Source: Onthophagus taurus
Lineage: Eukaryota; Arthropoda; Insecta; Coleoptera; Scarabaeidae
Length of the DNA stretch: 64,000 nt
Direction of reading: 5' to 3'
Assembly (NCBI RefSeq): GCF_036711975.1
Contig: NC_091973.1
Span: forward strand, 14,942,001-15,006,000
Shown here: in pieces, positions 43,159-52,524 of the stretch
Layout: each line of letters begins with the position of its first letter
Numbering within the stretch: position 1 is the stretch's first letter
The notes under the pieces: model-generated
Databases searched by the model: none
What the model was told of the DNA's origin: nothing
The model's input: only the letters and a program-made list of their open reading frames with translations
Program-made: the position numbers and the translations under genes

Positions 43159-44050
43159 CCGAACATCGCCCAACTGCTGGAATTGTTTTGTGTTAAGGTG
43201 CGCATAAATTAATACCGATTAATTGGTTTTAACGTGAAACACGTGGTCGGGAAAACGTTTGTGAATATAAGTGCCGTAAACAGTGGCCGGTTTTGTTAAA
43301 AATATTTTTGTGATTTTCCGTATAAGTAAGGGTATCTTTTGATTTGTGTTATAAATTTTTCCGTTAATTATTGTTGATTAATTGTTAATTACTCCGCCGT
43401 TCCTTACCCGATTTTATCCGTTTAAAGGCAATAATTATGTAATTTTGTGTCCCGCATCCGATAGCGCCATCAGAATTTTGCTATTTTTGTTAATTAGCGC
43501 CGCTCATTGTAAATTAGTCGTTGATAACTTGTACTGATACGATCCCCCACGCGGAAAAATCCAGTTTTCGCCCCAAAATGGTATAAATAGAAGGCCAAAA
43601 TTCTGATTTTTTAACAGTTCTTCATCAGTTCTACGACAGTTTCAACAGTCCGTAACAGCCGTGATTAGTTCCGAAGACACCCGCTAATTTTTCTTAGAAA
43701 TACCCGTATTTCAATTTTACCGTAAGTCCGATTTATTTTGAAAGACTTTGATTTTATTTTTGTTAACTTTCATTAATTTTTGTACATTTTGTCCCAACCT
43801 TAATACTCTTGGAAGGTTCTTCCAGTATTCCGTTCCTTTACACCTTAGGAAGGTTTCCAGGTGTATCCTATACCTCCGCCTCATTTTTTTTGTTTGTTTA
43901 ATTTAAACTCATTTATTATAAAGTCAAAGTCTTGTCAATTTATTCCCTCCGACCGTTGTCAAAAATTAATAAACTGCCCTCCTATTTGTTTATTTTATTA
44001 TTAATAAAGTTTATGATTATTTGTTTTCCGAATTTTTCTTGTTTTCGGTT
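43159..44050 (+). other. Non-coding stretch with TATA-type promoter, possible solo LTR
   Basis: No frame is supported. GGTATAAATAGAAGG at about 43580 is a strong TATA box, with CATCAGTTC about 35 bases downstream as an initiator-like site. Two polyadenylation-type AATAAA signals occur near 43967 and 44003. This order resembles a solo LTR, but I could not define TG...CA ends or a target duplication. The part after about 43980 may be the 3' UTR of the non-LTR element at 44051-44241 on the other strand. Confidence 0.35.
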
Positions 44051-44241
44051 TAATACCAATTAAAAATTCAATTCCATTCTTCATCCTGAAAGTACTCGTT
44101 TAGATCGTAGTAAGGGTTTTCTTCCAAATATCGTTTTAATTTTATCTTTAACCGAGATGTTGTTATTGATTTTAATTCATTCGAAAGATGATTATATATT
44201 CTGGCCGATTGATACATAACATTTTTTTGAATTCGAGTGAA
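44051..44241 (-). pseudogene. C-terminal end of a non-LTR reverse transcriptase (other side of the Polinton)
   Basis: On the minus strand, 44241-44070 reads SARIYNHLSNELKSI and then YLEENPYYDLNEYF before a stop. This is the usual extreme C-terminus of Jockey/CR1-type ORF2 proteins. It continues the frame that is interrupted at 63304 on the far side of the Polinton. The six bases AGTGAA occur on both sides. Confidence 0.7.
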
Positions 44242-45588
44242 AGTAGTATAGAAACGCCGATTCTAGACCGGAAATTACACCTCCGCACCTCCGTGACGTC
44301 ATCAATCCAATGTAAAAGGATAGGGAAGGGTACCAACCTACGGCTGAGGTGAAAAAAAAAATAGGTTGCTATTGGAAAAGTAACTAGATCTGGTGACTTT
44401 TTTAAAAAGTAACGCGCCACCTAGTGGCTGGTAGTGGAACTAAACCATTACCAACAAGGTAGACTGTTACCTTTTTTAAAAAAGTAACGCGCCACCTAGT
44501 GGTTGGTAGTGGAAATAAACCACTACCAACCAGGTAGACTGTTACTTTTTTTAAAAAATCACCAGGTCTAGTTACCAACCTATTTTTTCCCCCAAGCCTT
44601 TGGTTGACACCCCTCCCTATCCTTTTACATTGGGCGGATGACGTCACGGAGGTGCGGAGGTGCGACAACTTCCTGTCTAGAATCGGCGTTTCTGAAAGAT
44701 GGCGCCGCGTTGAACGCATAAAGGCGCGCCTCACAACTCTTGAATGCGCGTGCGCAGGAGCTTGGGAATATTCCGGAAAATAATAATAACACAATTTAAG
44801 ACAATTTAATTTTTCCCCCCAATCAACCCAATAAAAGTATTAATAAACATTTTAATTACATAATAAATAGTAAAAAAATAATAAAAACCTTAATGTTATG
44901 GTACTTTTTTTACAAATTCAATTATATGAGCGGGCTTCGGTTTACCAACATCCTTTATTATTATTATGCACGATACATTGATCTTGTAACCTTCTTGATC
45001 GATAATACCCTTAGCGAGCCGGGTAACTAAAAACGTTGAGAAGCAAGCCCCCCCCGCTTCTAACTCCACCACAACGGAAGGTGACGACCATGCGCAGCTC
45101 GACGAAGACGTTTTCCATGAACAATAAATAGGGTAAATCCAACTCAACTTCGAATAAATTTTTTCTTTGGTTTAAGCTCACAAAGACCGAAAAAAAGGAA
45201 AACACAGAGACGACTACGAGACATTGCGCGCGGTTTACGTTTGACACGTTCGGTTTCTAAAGTAAAACTGATTATGAGTTACGCGATACAATGCTTTCCT
45301 CGCCGGGGCGGAAGTGTCAACTTACGACAGTCGGCGCGGCGCATCACCAAGTAAAATGCAATGCACCTCGCCGGCGGAAGTGTCAAATTACAATCGGCGC
45401 GGCGCGGCTGCAATAAAGCTGAGCAATGGAATAATTGACCTAAATGAAATGCTATACATATATATAATTAATATTAAGAAAGTAAAAAAATAATACAAAT
45501 TATAAAATTGTTTTAATGCATTTTCATTAACAAAAATTATGTACGTGAAAAAAAAATACATTTAAATAAAAGAAGGAAAAGGTTTAAA
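44242..45588. repeat. Polinton left terminal inverted repeat
   Basis: It matches 61801-63303 in inverted orientation. Contents from the tip inward are a TGACGTCA-like site (44295), two direct copies of a segment with TGGTAGTGG and GTAGACTGTTAC (44410-44560), a second TGACGTCA-like site (44638), a small gene copy (44896-45224, minus) and GC-rich repeats with CGCCGGCGGAAGTGTCAA and TCGGCGCGGCGC (45300-45415). The match ends near GGAAAAGGTTT (45588). Confidence 0.93.
44896..45224 (-). pseudogene. TIR copy of the small Polinton protein (left)
   Basis: The C-terminal 65 codons (WSSPSVVVELEAGG, then KPKPAHIIEFVKKVP) are a paralogue of the gene at 61093-61398 (CSWPSVVLELEAG, then VYLLDFVKKLE). The start ATG at 45224 (MSRSRLCV) is in a shifted frame, and an unusual Gly-rich spot (GGGGGG) near 45050 may be the cause. 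The copy in the right TIR is at 62278-62613. Function unknown. Confidence 0.65.
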
Positions 45589-45687
45589 CAATACAATTTA
45601 ATTTTCCCAATTAACCCAATTTAAATATATTGAAACATTTTAAAATACAATCTTGAAAGTTTATACACAATTAAATATATACAAAAT

Positions 45688-46099
45688 TTAACAATCGGTA
45701 AAATTAACAAATATAGTATTTGCATTACGATACACATGCCAATAGTTATAATTGTAATAACAATCGTTAATATATTCAAAATCATTAACAGTAATATGGT
45801 CGTCAATAATTAATTTAGCTGATTCATTATCAGGAAAGTATCCATTAACTTTTAGGAAGTCTTTAAATTTTCGATGATCTTCAAAGTCTTCATCACTACC
45901 AACATACAGATTATCACCCTTGCGATAAACCCTCCATATGTTATTTTCAAATTCACAAAACTGTACAAATTGTGAATCATTTATTTTATCACCATCGATG
46001 TCTTGTAGACATACGAGTACCAAATCGAGCTGGGTAATTTCTTCTGGGAAACCGGTATTTAAACACTGCTTCAGTTTAAGCCGAAAGTCAATCCAAGAC
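45688..46099 (-). CDS. Polinton hypothetical protein, acidic
   Basis: An open frame of about 136 codons from MSWIDFRLKLKQ (46099; the frame is open further, to 46176, with an alternative Met). It is rich in Asp, Asn, Tyr and Phe, with the repeated pattern NNIWRVYRKGDNLYVG and YNYWHVYRNANTIFV about 65 residues apart, which looks like two copies of one strand-turn-strand unit. I do not recognise the family. It lies last in the leftward gene row, after polymerase, 310 bases on. It has no membrane segment or signal peptide. Confidence 0.6.
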
Positions 46100-46249
46100 A
46101 TTATGACAACGATGTGAACACTTCGATTTTTAAAAGGTAACTGAGACACATATGATTTAAATTTACAATTAAACATAATTTTTAAAAGTCAACTAATTAA
46201 CAGCAGAATTTAACTTACAACTAAAATGGATTTACATCAAAAATTTAAA

Positions 46250-46390
46250 TAATAAAAAGGATTTCGATGGAGTAATGTTAACAAATACCTTAGTGGCCGA
46301 ATTGAACTTACAACATAAAGGGAACAGAAAATTACATTCAAACTCGATTCGCAATTCGACCATCGAAATCCTTTTTTTTACAATTATATA
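46250..46390. repeat. Short inverted repeat after polB
   Basis: AAGGATTTCGATGG (46258-46271) and CCATCGAAATCCTT (46362-46375) form a stem about 90 bases apart, with a T run right after it. It sits between the convergent-free ends of polB and the next leftward gene and could be a 3' end signal or a relic of an inserted element. Confidence 0.45.
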
Positions 46391-46409
46391 ATCAAAAAAT
46401 ATAAACTAT

Positions 46410-49400
46410 TTATGATAATGGAGTGTTGATACGATAGTGACCCCACGCTAATGTACTCACCCCATCATCATTAATATAACGTTTCGAATCACGTGATGAA
46501 AGAGCCAATTTATTTTGTAGCATGGTATATATGCTATGCTTTTGACTTCTGAACAAGTATTGTTTCATGTAAATATCTCTTTTTGACGTTAAACATTCCA
46601 AATAATGTTCAAAGGTAATTTTGCGTTTAACCACAGCCTTCTTTACACCTTTAGCCTTTTTAGTGATACGGCCGGAACAGACCCTATTAGCGTACAATTT
46701 AGAACGTAAACCAATAAATTCTGACATGATTCTACCGGAATTTTCATCTTTCATCAACCCCAATACCGCTTTATTTTGTAGTGGGATGCTAAACTCATTA
46801 TCCGGAAGATAATTTGACGTATCGAAGCGTTCTAAATTATCTTTAACGAATGCATACACATCATCTGTGGTAATGGACACAGTGAAGCTGTCGGTATCCA
46901 TGTAGCACAATTGAATTTCAGAGCCAAATTTAGGTTTCAAAAAATCATAATAAAATTGGTACATGAGTAATTTAGAAATTTCCAAAACTGCAAACCCTAC
47001 ATATAAGGGTTTATCGTAAACCACATGCAGATGTTCCATTTGAATAGCCGAAAATGTTTCCGTAAAAATTTTTATATTCTTAAAATTTAATTTAGCAATT
47101 AGACTACGTGCCCCTAATTTTGGTCTACCCGTTCTCTTACGTATATCTTCCCAACTTGTCACCAACCTCACATCGACCCTTTTATCAACATTTTCCATAG
47201 TTTTACCGAAAACCGCATTGTTCATTAATTTAAAAAAGTCCTTTTCAAAACTATTTTTGGCAGTTTGGCGTAAATGTGTGCTAACGTCGATGTAAGGTTT
47301 AAGCCAAGCTGATTGTTTAAAAGATAAAATACGATTTTTTCTAACTATAAGACCGTGAGCGACGGCATGCTTTAAATTTCTATAATGAATTACATAATTT
47401 TTCTTATTAAATAAGTTTGGAATAAGCCTTTTATCGCTCACGCTTTTAGAGTTTGGCGGGCATATATTTTCGGCTAGAAATGGTAGGTCGTTATGCAAAT
47501 CGTGCAATTCGCGCGGATATTCAATATCAACGTCCAATATATACCCGTAATCTGAGGTATCGGACACGTTTCTAAATTCGAAACTTCCAATTTGGGTCGC
47601 ATCCAACCAAACAAACTCATTAACGGGCATATATTGAGACATTGCCCATCCATAGAGGTTATTTGCATCCCAAAACATTAAATAATTTGAAGGTAAATCG
47701 GTATTGAAAGTGCCATCGGTCATATATTTATTATTTCCCTTAGCGTGACGATGGCTGCAAAACGAGATGCCCCCACGAATTCCCTTTTTAACAAAATGTA
47801 CCTGATCTATATCTGTTAAAAGTTCGAGTTTGATCTGCGTAAACTTAAGCATAGCATCCCAAGATAAACCTGGCGCTGTATAATAATGGGCAGGGTCTAA
47901 CCCATAAGTACTAAAACAAACCTCTCGAAACTTTTCAAAGATGTCTGCAAGTAAAAGTACATCGGTCTTTAGATATAGATCAGAATACTCACGTAAATTT
48001 TGACACCCGAATGTACGCCAAACGGTTTGCGCATGATTGTATTCATCTTCACTTATACCATCGAAGCTCAGCTTATTCATAAAAGCATCTTTAGAGGGTA
48101 ATGATGTTTCACCCAATCTATCAATAGAATCAATATACTGATAAGGAAAAATACCCTTCCTTGTTAACAATTTAAACTGTTCGTGACGTATGAAACATTT
48201 TTTAACGTGGATAAAGTCATCCTCCACAAGATTGCTGGCGAGCGAATCGAGAGAGGATGCCATGAACCTAAATGAATCTACAAAGCGCATTTTCATGTAG
48301 ACGTTTTCAAAATCATCTTTGTGCTGTTTTTTAACGCGATCAACTAAAACGTTTTTATTAAAGCTAATGTATTTTTCCTTGTTGGGTAAAACATCGATAC
48401 CACCCTCCGAATCGATATCAGCTAATTCTTTTACGAATAAGTGTGAATCATACCCGCTAAAATTGTGAAGAAATATCGGAATGAAATTAGGGAGTTTGAA
48501 ATTAAGGTTACACGTTGAATGTGCGGCACCTCTAAATCTGCCGGTAATATGGCAATGGTCGTGAACCTTATTCTGATTAAAACCATCAAACGGTGACTTA
48601 CAAATATGGCATAACGAAGCCGAATTAAATTTCAATTCCTCTTCAGCGGTTAGCGGTAGCATTGGTTTAATACATTTTAAATATTCGTTGTAAATAAATT
48701 TAACGTCCTCGATTAATTTTGAAACAAAAACTTTACCACAATCGAGGCCCGTACACGTTTCGAATTTATAATATTTAACATCGGATGTTGAAACGATATA
48801 ATAAGCAAAGCTATACGGCATGTGTATATCTACCGCTTCGGTGAAAGATGTTGAAGTACTAGGCTCGCAAAACTCTACCGGCTTTAAAATCGATTCAAAA
48901 TCCGCATATATAACAAAGGGAACGTTTTGAGTATTTTTATAATTATTAAATTGTAAAATATTTTCAGGTGTATACGAACCTAGAAAGTTTGGCTTTGAGC
49001 GCACATTTTTCGATGGCAAAATGGTTTTAATATGATTACAATCATGCAGTTGATGATCGTTTAACAACTTTTGTGTGGAAAAGCGTGTTAAATAACCATC
49101 GCAAAGGTGTACAGAATGGCCGTGGTTGTATACTTGTTTAGAAATCAAACGTGATAGATTTACAATTAAAACGTAACGCTCGTGTCCATTTTCATATAAA
49201 TAAAGTAAATTTATATGGGTATCTCGTCGATTTTTTGTAAAATAAATTGGTCCTTCCACCACGTATTCTTTGGATGATTTAACTAGTTCATAAATATTTA
49301 CACTTAAATTATTTAATTGTTCAATTTTAGGGATATCTTTTAAATGAACAGGAAAGTTTATATCCTTTAATTTTAATATTGTTGAAAAGTGTGGGTACGA

Positions 49401-49808
49401 TGATGTTAAATTTCGACGACGTTCAGCCGGCCGCAGATAAGATACCAGACACCAAGCTAAGCAAGCGTTGTCATCGTAATTTTTGATGTTAACGCACGCT
49501 TTCTTAGTAGCGATTGATTCTGGAAGCGGGATGTACGACGAGCCGGGTATTGGTTGGAATTTGTTTATGTTTAGAAGAAGGTATGAAATAGAAAAGAAGG
49601 CCCAACCGGATCCCCTCTCCTGAAACTCTTCAGCTTGATGGTTAATACTTGCCACCATCTCATCATAAGTTTCATTAAAATTGGCGAATTGTATAATTAC
49701 TTCGAATTTGGTATTAAAATTCTTTTCGGACGCGGTAACGGTCTCATCTCCATTTTCATTAATTGTTGTTTTAATAAAAATGGATAAAAGCTCGAGTTGC
49801 ACCTTCAC
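46410..49808 (-). CDS. POLB: Polinton protein-primed DNA polymerase B
   Basis: A single 1,132-aa frame replicates the element using a protein primer. Exonuclease motifs are YADFES (Asp303, Glu305), HNFSGYDSHLF (448-458) and YLKTDVLLL (612-620). Polymerase motif A is DANNLYG (714-720), motif B KLMNNAVFGKTMEN (860-873) and motif C YMDTDS (969-974). Residues 400-433 hold a zinc-bound HNH/endonuclease-VII-like insert (CHIC, DHCH, HSTCN). The frame has no ATG before residue 51 (the first codon at 49808 is GTG) and is preceded by a zinc-finger frame in another register, so a frameshift has probably cut off its N-terminus. It is otherwise intact. Confidence 0.95.
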   Translation of the reverse strand: MKVQLELLSIFIKTTINENGDETVTASEKNFNTKFEVIIQFANFNETYDEMVASINHQAEEFQERGSGWAFFSISYLLLNINKFQPIPGSSYIPLPESIATKKACVNIKNYDDNACLAWCLVSYLRPAERRRNLTSSYPHFSTILKLKDINFPVHLKDIPKIEQLNNLSVNIYELVKSSKEYVVEGPIYFTKNRRDTHINLLYLYENGHERYVLIVNLSRLISKQVYNHGHSVHLCDGYLTRFSTQKLLNDHQLHDCNHIKTILPSKNVRSKPNFLGSYTPENILQFNNYKNTQNVPFVIYADFESILKPVEFCEPSTSTSFTEAVDIHMPYSFAYYIVSTSDVKYYKFETCTGLDCGKVFVSKLIEDVKFIYNEYLKCIKPMLPLTAEEELKFNSASLCHICKSPFDGFNQNKVHDHCHITGRFRGAAHSTCNLNFKLPNFIPIFLHNFSGYDSHLFVKELADIDSEGGIDVLPNKEKYISFNKNVLVDRVKKQHKDDFENVYMKMRFVDSFRFMASSLDSLASNLVEDDFIHVKKCFIRHEQFKLLTRKGIFPYQYIDSIDRLGETSLPSKDAFMNKLSFDGISEDEYNHAQTVWRTFGCQNLREYSDLYLKTDVLLLADIFEKFREVCFSTYGLDPAHYYTAPGLSWDAMLKFTQIKLELLTDIDQVHFVKKGIRGGISFCSHRHAKGNNKYMTDGTFNTDLPSNYLMFWDANNLYGWAMSQYMPVNEFVWLDATQIGSFEFRNVSDTSDYGYILDVDIEYPRELHDLHNDLPFLAENICPPNSKSVSDKRLIPNLFNKKNYVIHYRNLKHAVAHGLIVRKNRILSFKQSAWLKPYIDVSTHLRQTAKNSFEKDFFKLMNNAVFGKTMENVDKRVDVRLVTSWEDIRKRTGRPKLGARSLIAKLNFKNIKIFTETFSAIQMEHLHVVYDKPLYVGFAVLEISKLLMYQFYYDFLKPKFGSEIQLCYMDTDSFTVSITTDDVYAFVKDNLERFDTSNYLPDNEFSIPLQNKAVLGLMKDENSGRIMSEFIGLRSKLYANRVCSGRITKKAKGVKKAVVKRKITFEHYLECLTSKRDIYMKQYLFRSQKHSIYTMLQNKLALSSRDSKRYINDDGVSTLAWGHYRINTPLS

Positions 49809-50550
49809 CGAGCCTTCATCGAGTTCAGGTTCATGTAAGGTGTGATAATATTTCCGACAGTATTTCGGGTACGCGCTAGATATGTGGAGATATCATCATC
49901 ATCATCATGACCTCCAGATATTTTATAAGACGCAACTCGATCTTTGTAACAAGTTGCAATCTTCTCAACACCTTTCTCAACCTCTATTGTATGATTCATC
50001 CTGAGATGTGACTCTAAAGCCATATGATTCATGAAAGAAATTCCGCACAAATCGCATACCTTTTATCTATTATCACCCGATAGCGGTCGAGGAAGATGTT
50101 TAGAAGGTTGCAAAATTGACCTTACCGCCGGCGCCGATGATGAGGTGGTACATCGATGGTGGGTTTCGCTTTCGAACAATTTGCCATTGCAGGAGGTGGC
50201 GCTTGACGCTGAGGACCAACTTCTAAACCATTATCACCCAACAGCGGTTGAGGAAGACGTTTAGAAGGTTGCAAAATTGACCTCACCGCCGATGATGTAG
50301 ATGGTGGTACATCGATGGTGGGTTTCGCTTTCAAATAATTTGCCATTGCTGAAGGTGGCATTTGACGCTGAGGACCAACTTCTAAACCATGCACTAATCT
50401 TTTATGTCTTTAAAAATTGTCGAATCTCGAAAAAGATTTATCGCATAAAGAACACTCGTTCCTAGCGTTATTAGTATGCGAATGTCGCGTGTGCCGATCG
50501 AGACTCCTTTTGGCGCTGAATGACTTTTGACGCTTATCACACGCGAACAT
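49805..50550 (-). pseudogene. N-terminal zinc-finger segment of polymerase B, broken
   Basis: Reading from ATG 50550, a first C2H2 finger (FACDKRQKSF...RSLDRHTRHSH) has Arg in place of its second Cys. A second finger (CSLCDKSFSRFDNF) is cut by TAA at 50410-50412. A Pro/Ala-rich part with two 160-bp repeats follows, then a good finger, CDLCGISFMNHMALESHLRMNH, near 50050-49985. The frame stops at 49805, overlapping the polymerase frame by 4 bases. Zinc fingers fused before polymerase B are known in arthropod Polintons; fusion here is inference. Confidence 0.65.
50070..50390. repeat. Two tandem 160-bp repeats in the zinc-finger segment
   Basis: TTATCACCC starts at about 50071 and 50231, and the following 150 bases match with few changes, including CATCGATGGTGGGTTTCGC and GACGCTGAGGACCAAC. 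Translated on the minus strand each unit gives LEVGPQRQ.PP.AMAN and AKPTIDVPP, so it is an in-frame repeat in a disordered linker. Small length differences between units have changed the frame. Confidence 0.8.
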
Positions 50551-50654
50551 CTTCAAAGAGATTTGAAATTGAGAGTGTCAAATATAAACTTTAACGAGAG
50601 CAACCGCTTATTAAAACTGCTGATGTTGCGAGTACCACAGATGAATGTGAAGTA

Positions 50655-50830
50655 AAACGTTTCTAGAAATAATAGGTATTTATATTACATAAAAATGCAA
50701 ACTAAGCAGTTTTTATTAAATCACCGAGGTTCAGTAAAGTTCAATGCACCACGTCAGTGGAAGTGTTAAATTACATTGTGGTTACAATAATGCTGAGCAA
50801 TAGAATTATTGGTGTAAATGAAATACGGAT
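50655..50830 (-). promoter_or_regulatory. Upstream module of the zinc-finger/polB gene
   Basis: Reading towards the gene, 50830-50746 matches inner TIR sequence (TTGCTCAGCATTATTG, ACACTTCC), then GTGCATTGAACTTTACT and CGGTGATTTAATAAAAACTG match 60770-60830. TTTCTAGAAAC at about 50660-50670 matches the two dyads before the gene at 61093. The dyad is 119 bases before ATG 50550. TTCTAGAA fits the heat-shock-element half-site pair (TTCnnGAA). Shared use suggests one expression class; this is inference. Confidence 0.6.
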
Positions 50831-50969
50831 AAATAGAAATTTAAAACGCTAATTAATTATAAGGATGTAATAAATTAAAAGTTTTAAATAAATAATAGGA
50901 TTTATTAATATTTAAGTTGACAATAATCCAAAGTAAATATACGTTTTACTTAGAAAAAAACATTTAAAC

Positions 50970-51914
50970 CTAAACGATATTGTCTTTCGGTATCCAACTG
51001 TTATGGGATGAATCGAATCCTAACCACTTAACGAACACTTGATTTTTTCTTCTCTTTAACACTTTTTCAACAAGATACACATCAGGTTGTTTGGATCTTT
51101 GAAGTTCGAATTCATAAAAAGCTTCTTTAATAGGTTGTCCATTCATATCTTCTAATAAATAAGAAATTGGATTCGTAATTTGTGTTTTAATTATTTTAAG
51201 TAACTCAGTGGTCCAGTTGGGTAAATATCCCTTATCGAAGACATGCTTATGCTTGCTAATGCGAACTACATCTCCAACATTAAAGTTTCCCTTACCGGCA
51301 ATTTTAATATGATTGTACACCGTATTGAGAAGTTTATTTTCTACAGATTTCGAATTTATTTGAGATGGTTTCATTTTCGTGGTTGAATGCTTTGAATTGT
51401 TATATTGAGTTGTAATAGCCTCCAATAAGTGTAACCATTTATGATTTCCGTAAAGACTAAACATTTTATACAACTTTTGTTTTATGGTTCTAATTACGCG
51501 TTCAGCTATTGCAGCCTTCATTACGCTATACGTTGAATAATGATTAATTTTAAATTCCATCATCAACTTTTTGAAGTGTGTATTGTAAAATTCCTTTCCC
51601 TGATCTGTTTGTAGATTTTTAGGTGCACGACCTTCAGAGAGAATTGAACGTAACGCGTGTATTACATCCGTTGAAGATTTATTTTTTAACGGACGCATTC
51701 AGAGATACTTTGAAAAACAATCGATAACCACTAAGATGTATTTATGTCCAACATTGATTTTACCAAATTCAATCATTTCAATAAGATCAGCTTGCCATAA
51801 ATCATCGATCCCCTTCAGTATAGTTCTTCGTCTAGGAAATAAACGTCTAGCGGGACGATCAAGTTCTTCAACTATAGTTTGTTTCGCTTTCGATACCTGC
51901 ATTATTACGCTCAT
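50970..51914 (-). pseudogene. INT: Polinton integrase with chromodomain, one in-frame stop
   Basis: A retroviral-type integrase: first catalytic Asp in DLWQADLIEM, second in NLQTDQGKEF and Glu in AAIAERVIRTIK, followed by an SH3-like part (GDVVRISKHKHVF) and a C-terminal chromodomain (VEKVLKRRKNQVFVKWLGF, then SWIPKDNI). A single TGA at 51699-51701, after CFSKYL, splits the frame into 71 and 242 codons; everything else is open in one register. It would have inserted the linear element DNA, giving the 6-bp duplications. The gene lies just after the coiled-coil gene in the leftward row. Confidence 0.92.
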
Positions 51915-51923
51915 GGATTAGGT

Positions 51924-52493
51924 CTAACTTTTTTTCTCCAATATATCTAGTCGTGAATTTATAGTGCTTTCCATATCAAGTAGACGATCTGCAACACCCT
52001 GTATCCCATTTCGAAGATTTGTTGTGAATATATCAAATGCATTTAAATTAGTGTTGAATGATTTTGTTAGAGTTGTAATTTGCTGACCATTTAATAGGAT
52101 TTCCGCGTTAATTTTTTTAATGTCGCGTAAGAGTGTAGAGTTTTTAATATCAATTTTTGTTGACACCTGATGTATACGTTTACTATGATCTCCAATAATT
52201 CTTTGAACGTCCGCTATTATGACCTTAATTTCGTTTAAGATTGTAGCTTTCAATGTTTCACATATTTCGTCTACATAAATTTTTATCGCACAATCATTTT
52301 CATCCGTCGGTTGTTGAACGTTAGATAGTTTACGCCCCTGGATATCATAATCTCCATCTACGGTTAAAGGGAATCCAATATGGCGTTGAGATGTAGTTAA
52401 ATTCTCATCATTCAATACTTTATTCCGCGCAGAACGTAATGTACGACCAAACTTAGCAATGCTCACACCACTCACGCTTGATCCACCGTTCAT
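51924..52493 (-). CDS. Coiled-coil protein with fibre-like N-terminal motif
   Basis: A 189-aa frame from ATG 52493. Residues about 40-75 read FPLTVDGDYDIQGRKLSNV and then QPTDENDCAIKIYVDEI, which resembles the D.....L.NV..P....DA..K.YVD pattern at the base of phage tail-fibre and related trimeric proteins. Residues 80-189 are a predicted heptad-rich coil (TKIDIKNSTLLRDIKKINAE, QITTLTKSFN). A trimeric fibre or spike base is inferred. It sits between integrase and the conserved unknown, 10 bases from integrase. No frame damage is seen. Confidence 0.6.
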   Translation of the reverse strand: MNGGSSVSGVSIAKFGRTLRSARNKVLNDENLTTSQRHIGFPLTVDGDYDIQGRKLSNVQQPTDENDCAIKIYVDEICETLKATILNEIKVIIADVQRIIGDHSKRIHQVSTKIDIKNSTLLRDIKKINAEILLNGQQITTLTKSFNTNLNAFDIFTTNLRNGIQGVADRLLDMESTINSRLDILEKKS

Positions 52494-52524
52494 TGGTACG
52501 CATAAATTATTATTATTATTATTA

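Noticed and set aside
43159..44050. Host gene promoter and first exon
   Set aside because: The TATA box is good, but no open frame follows, and both sides are retroelements; a solo LTR is more likely.
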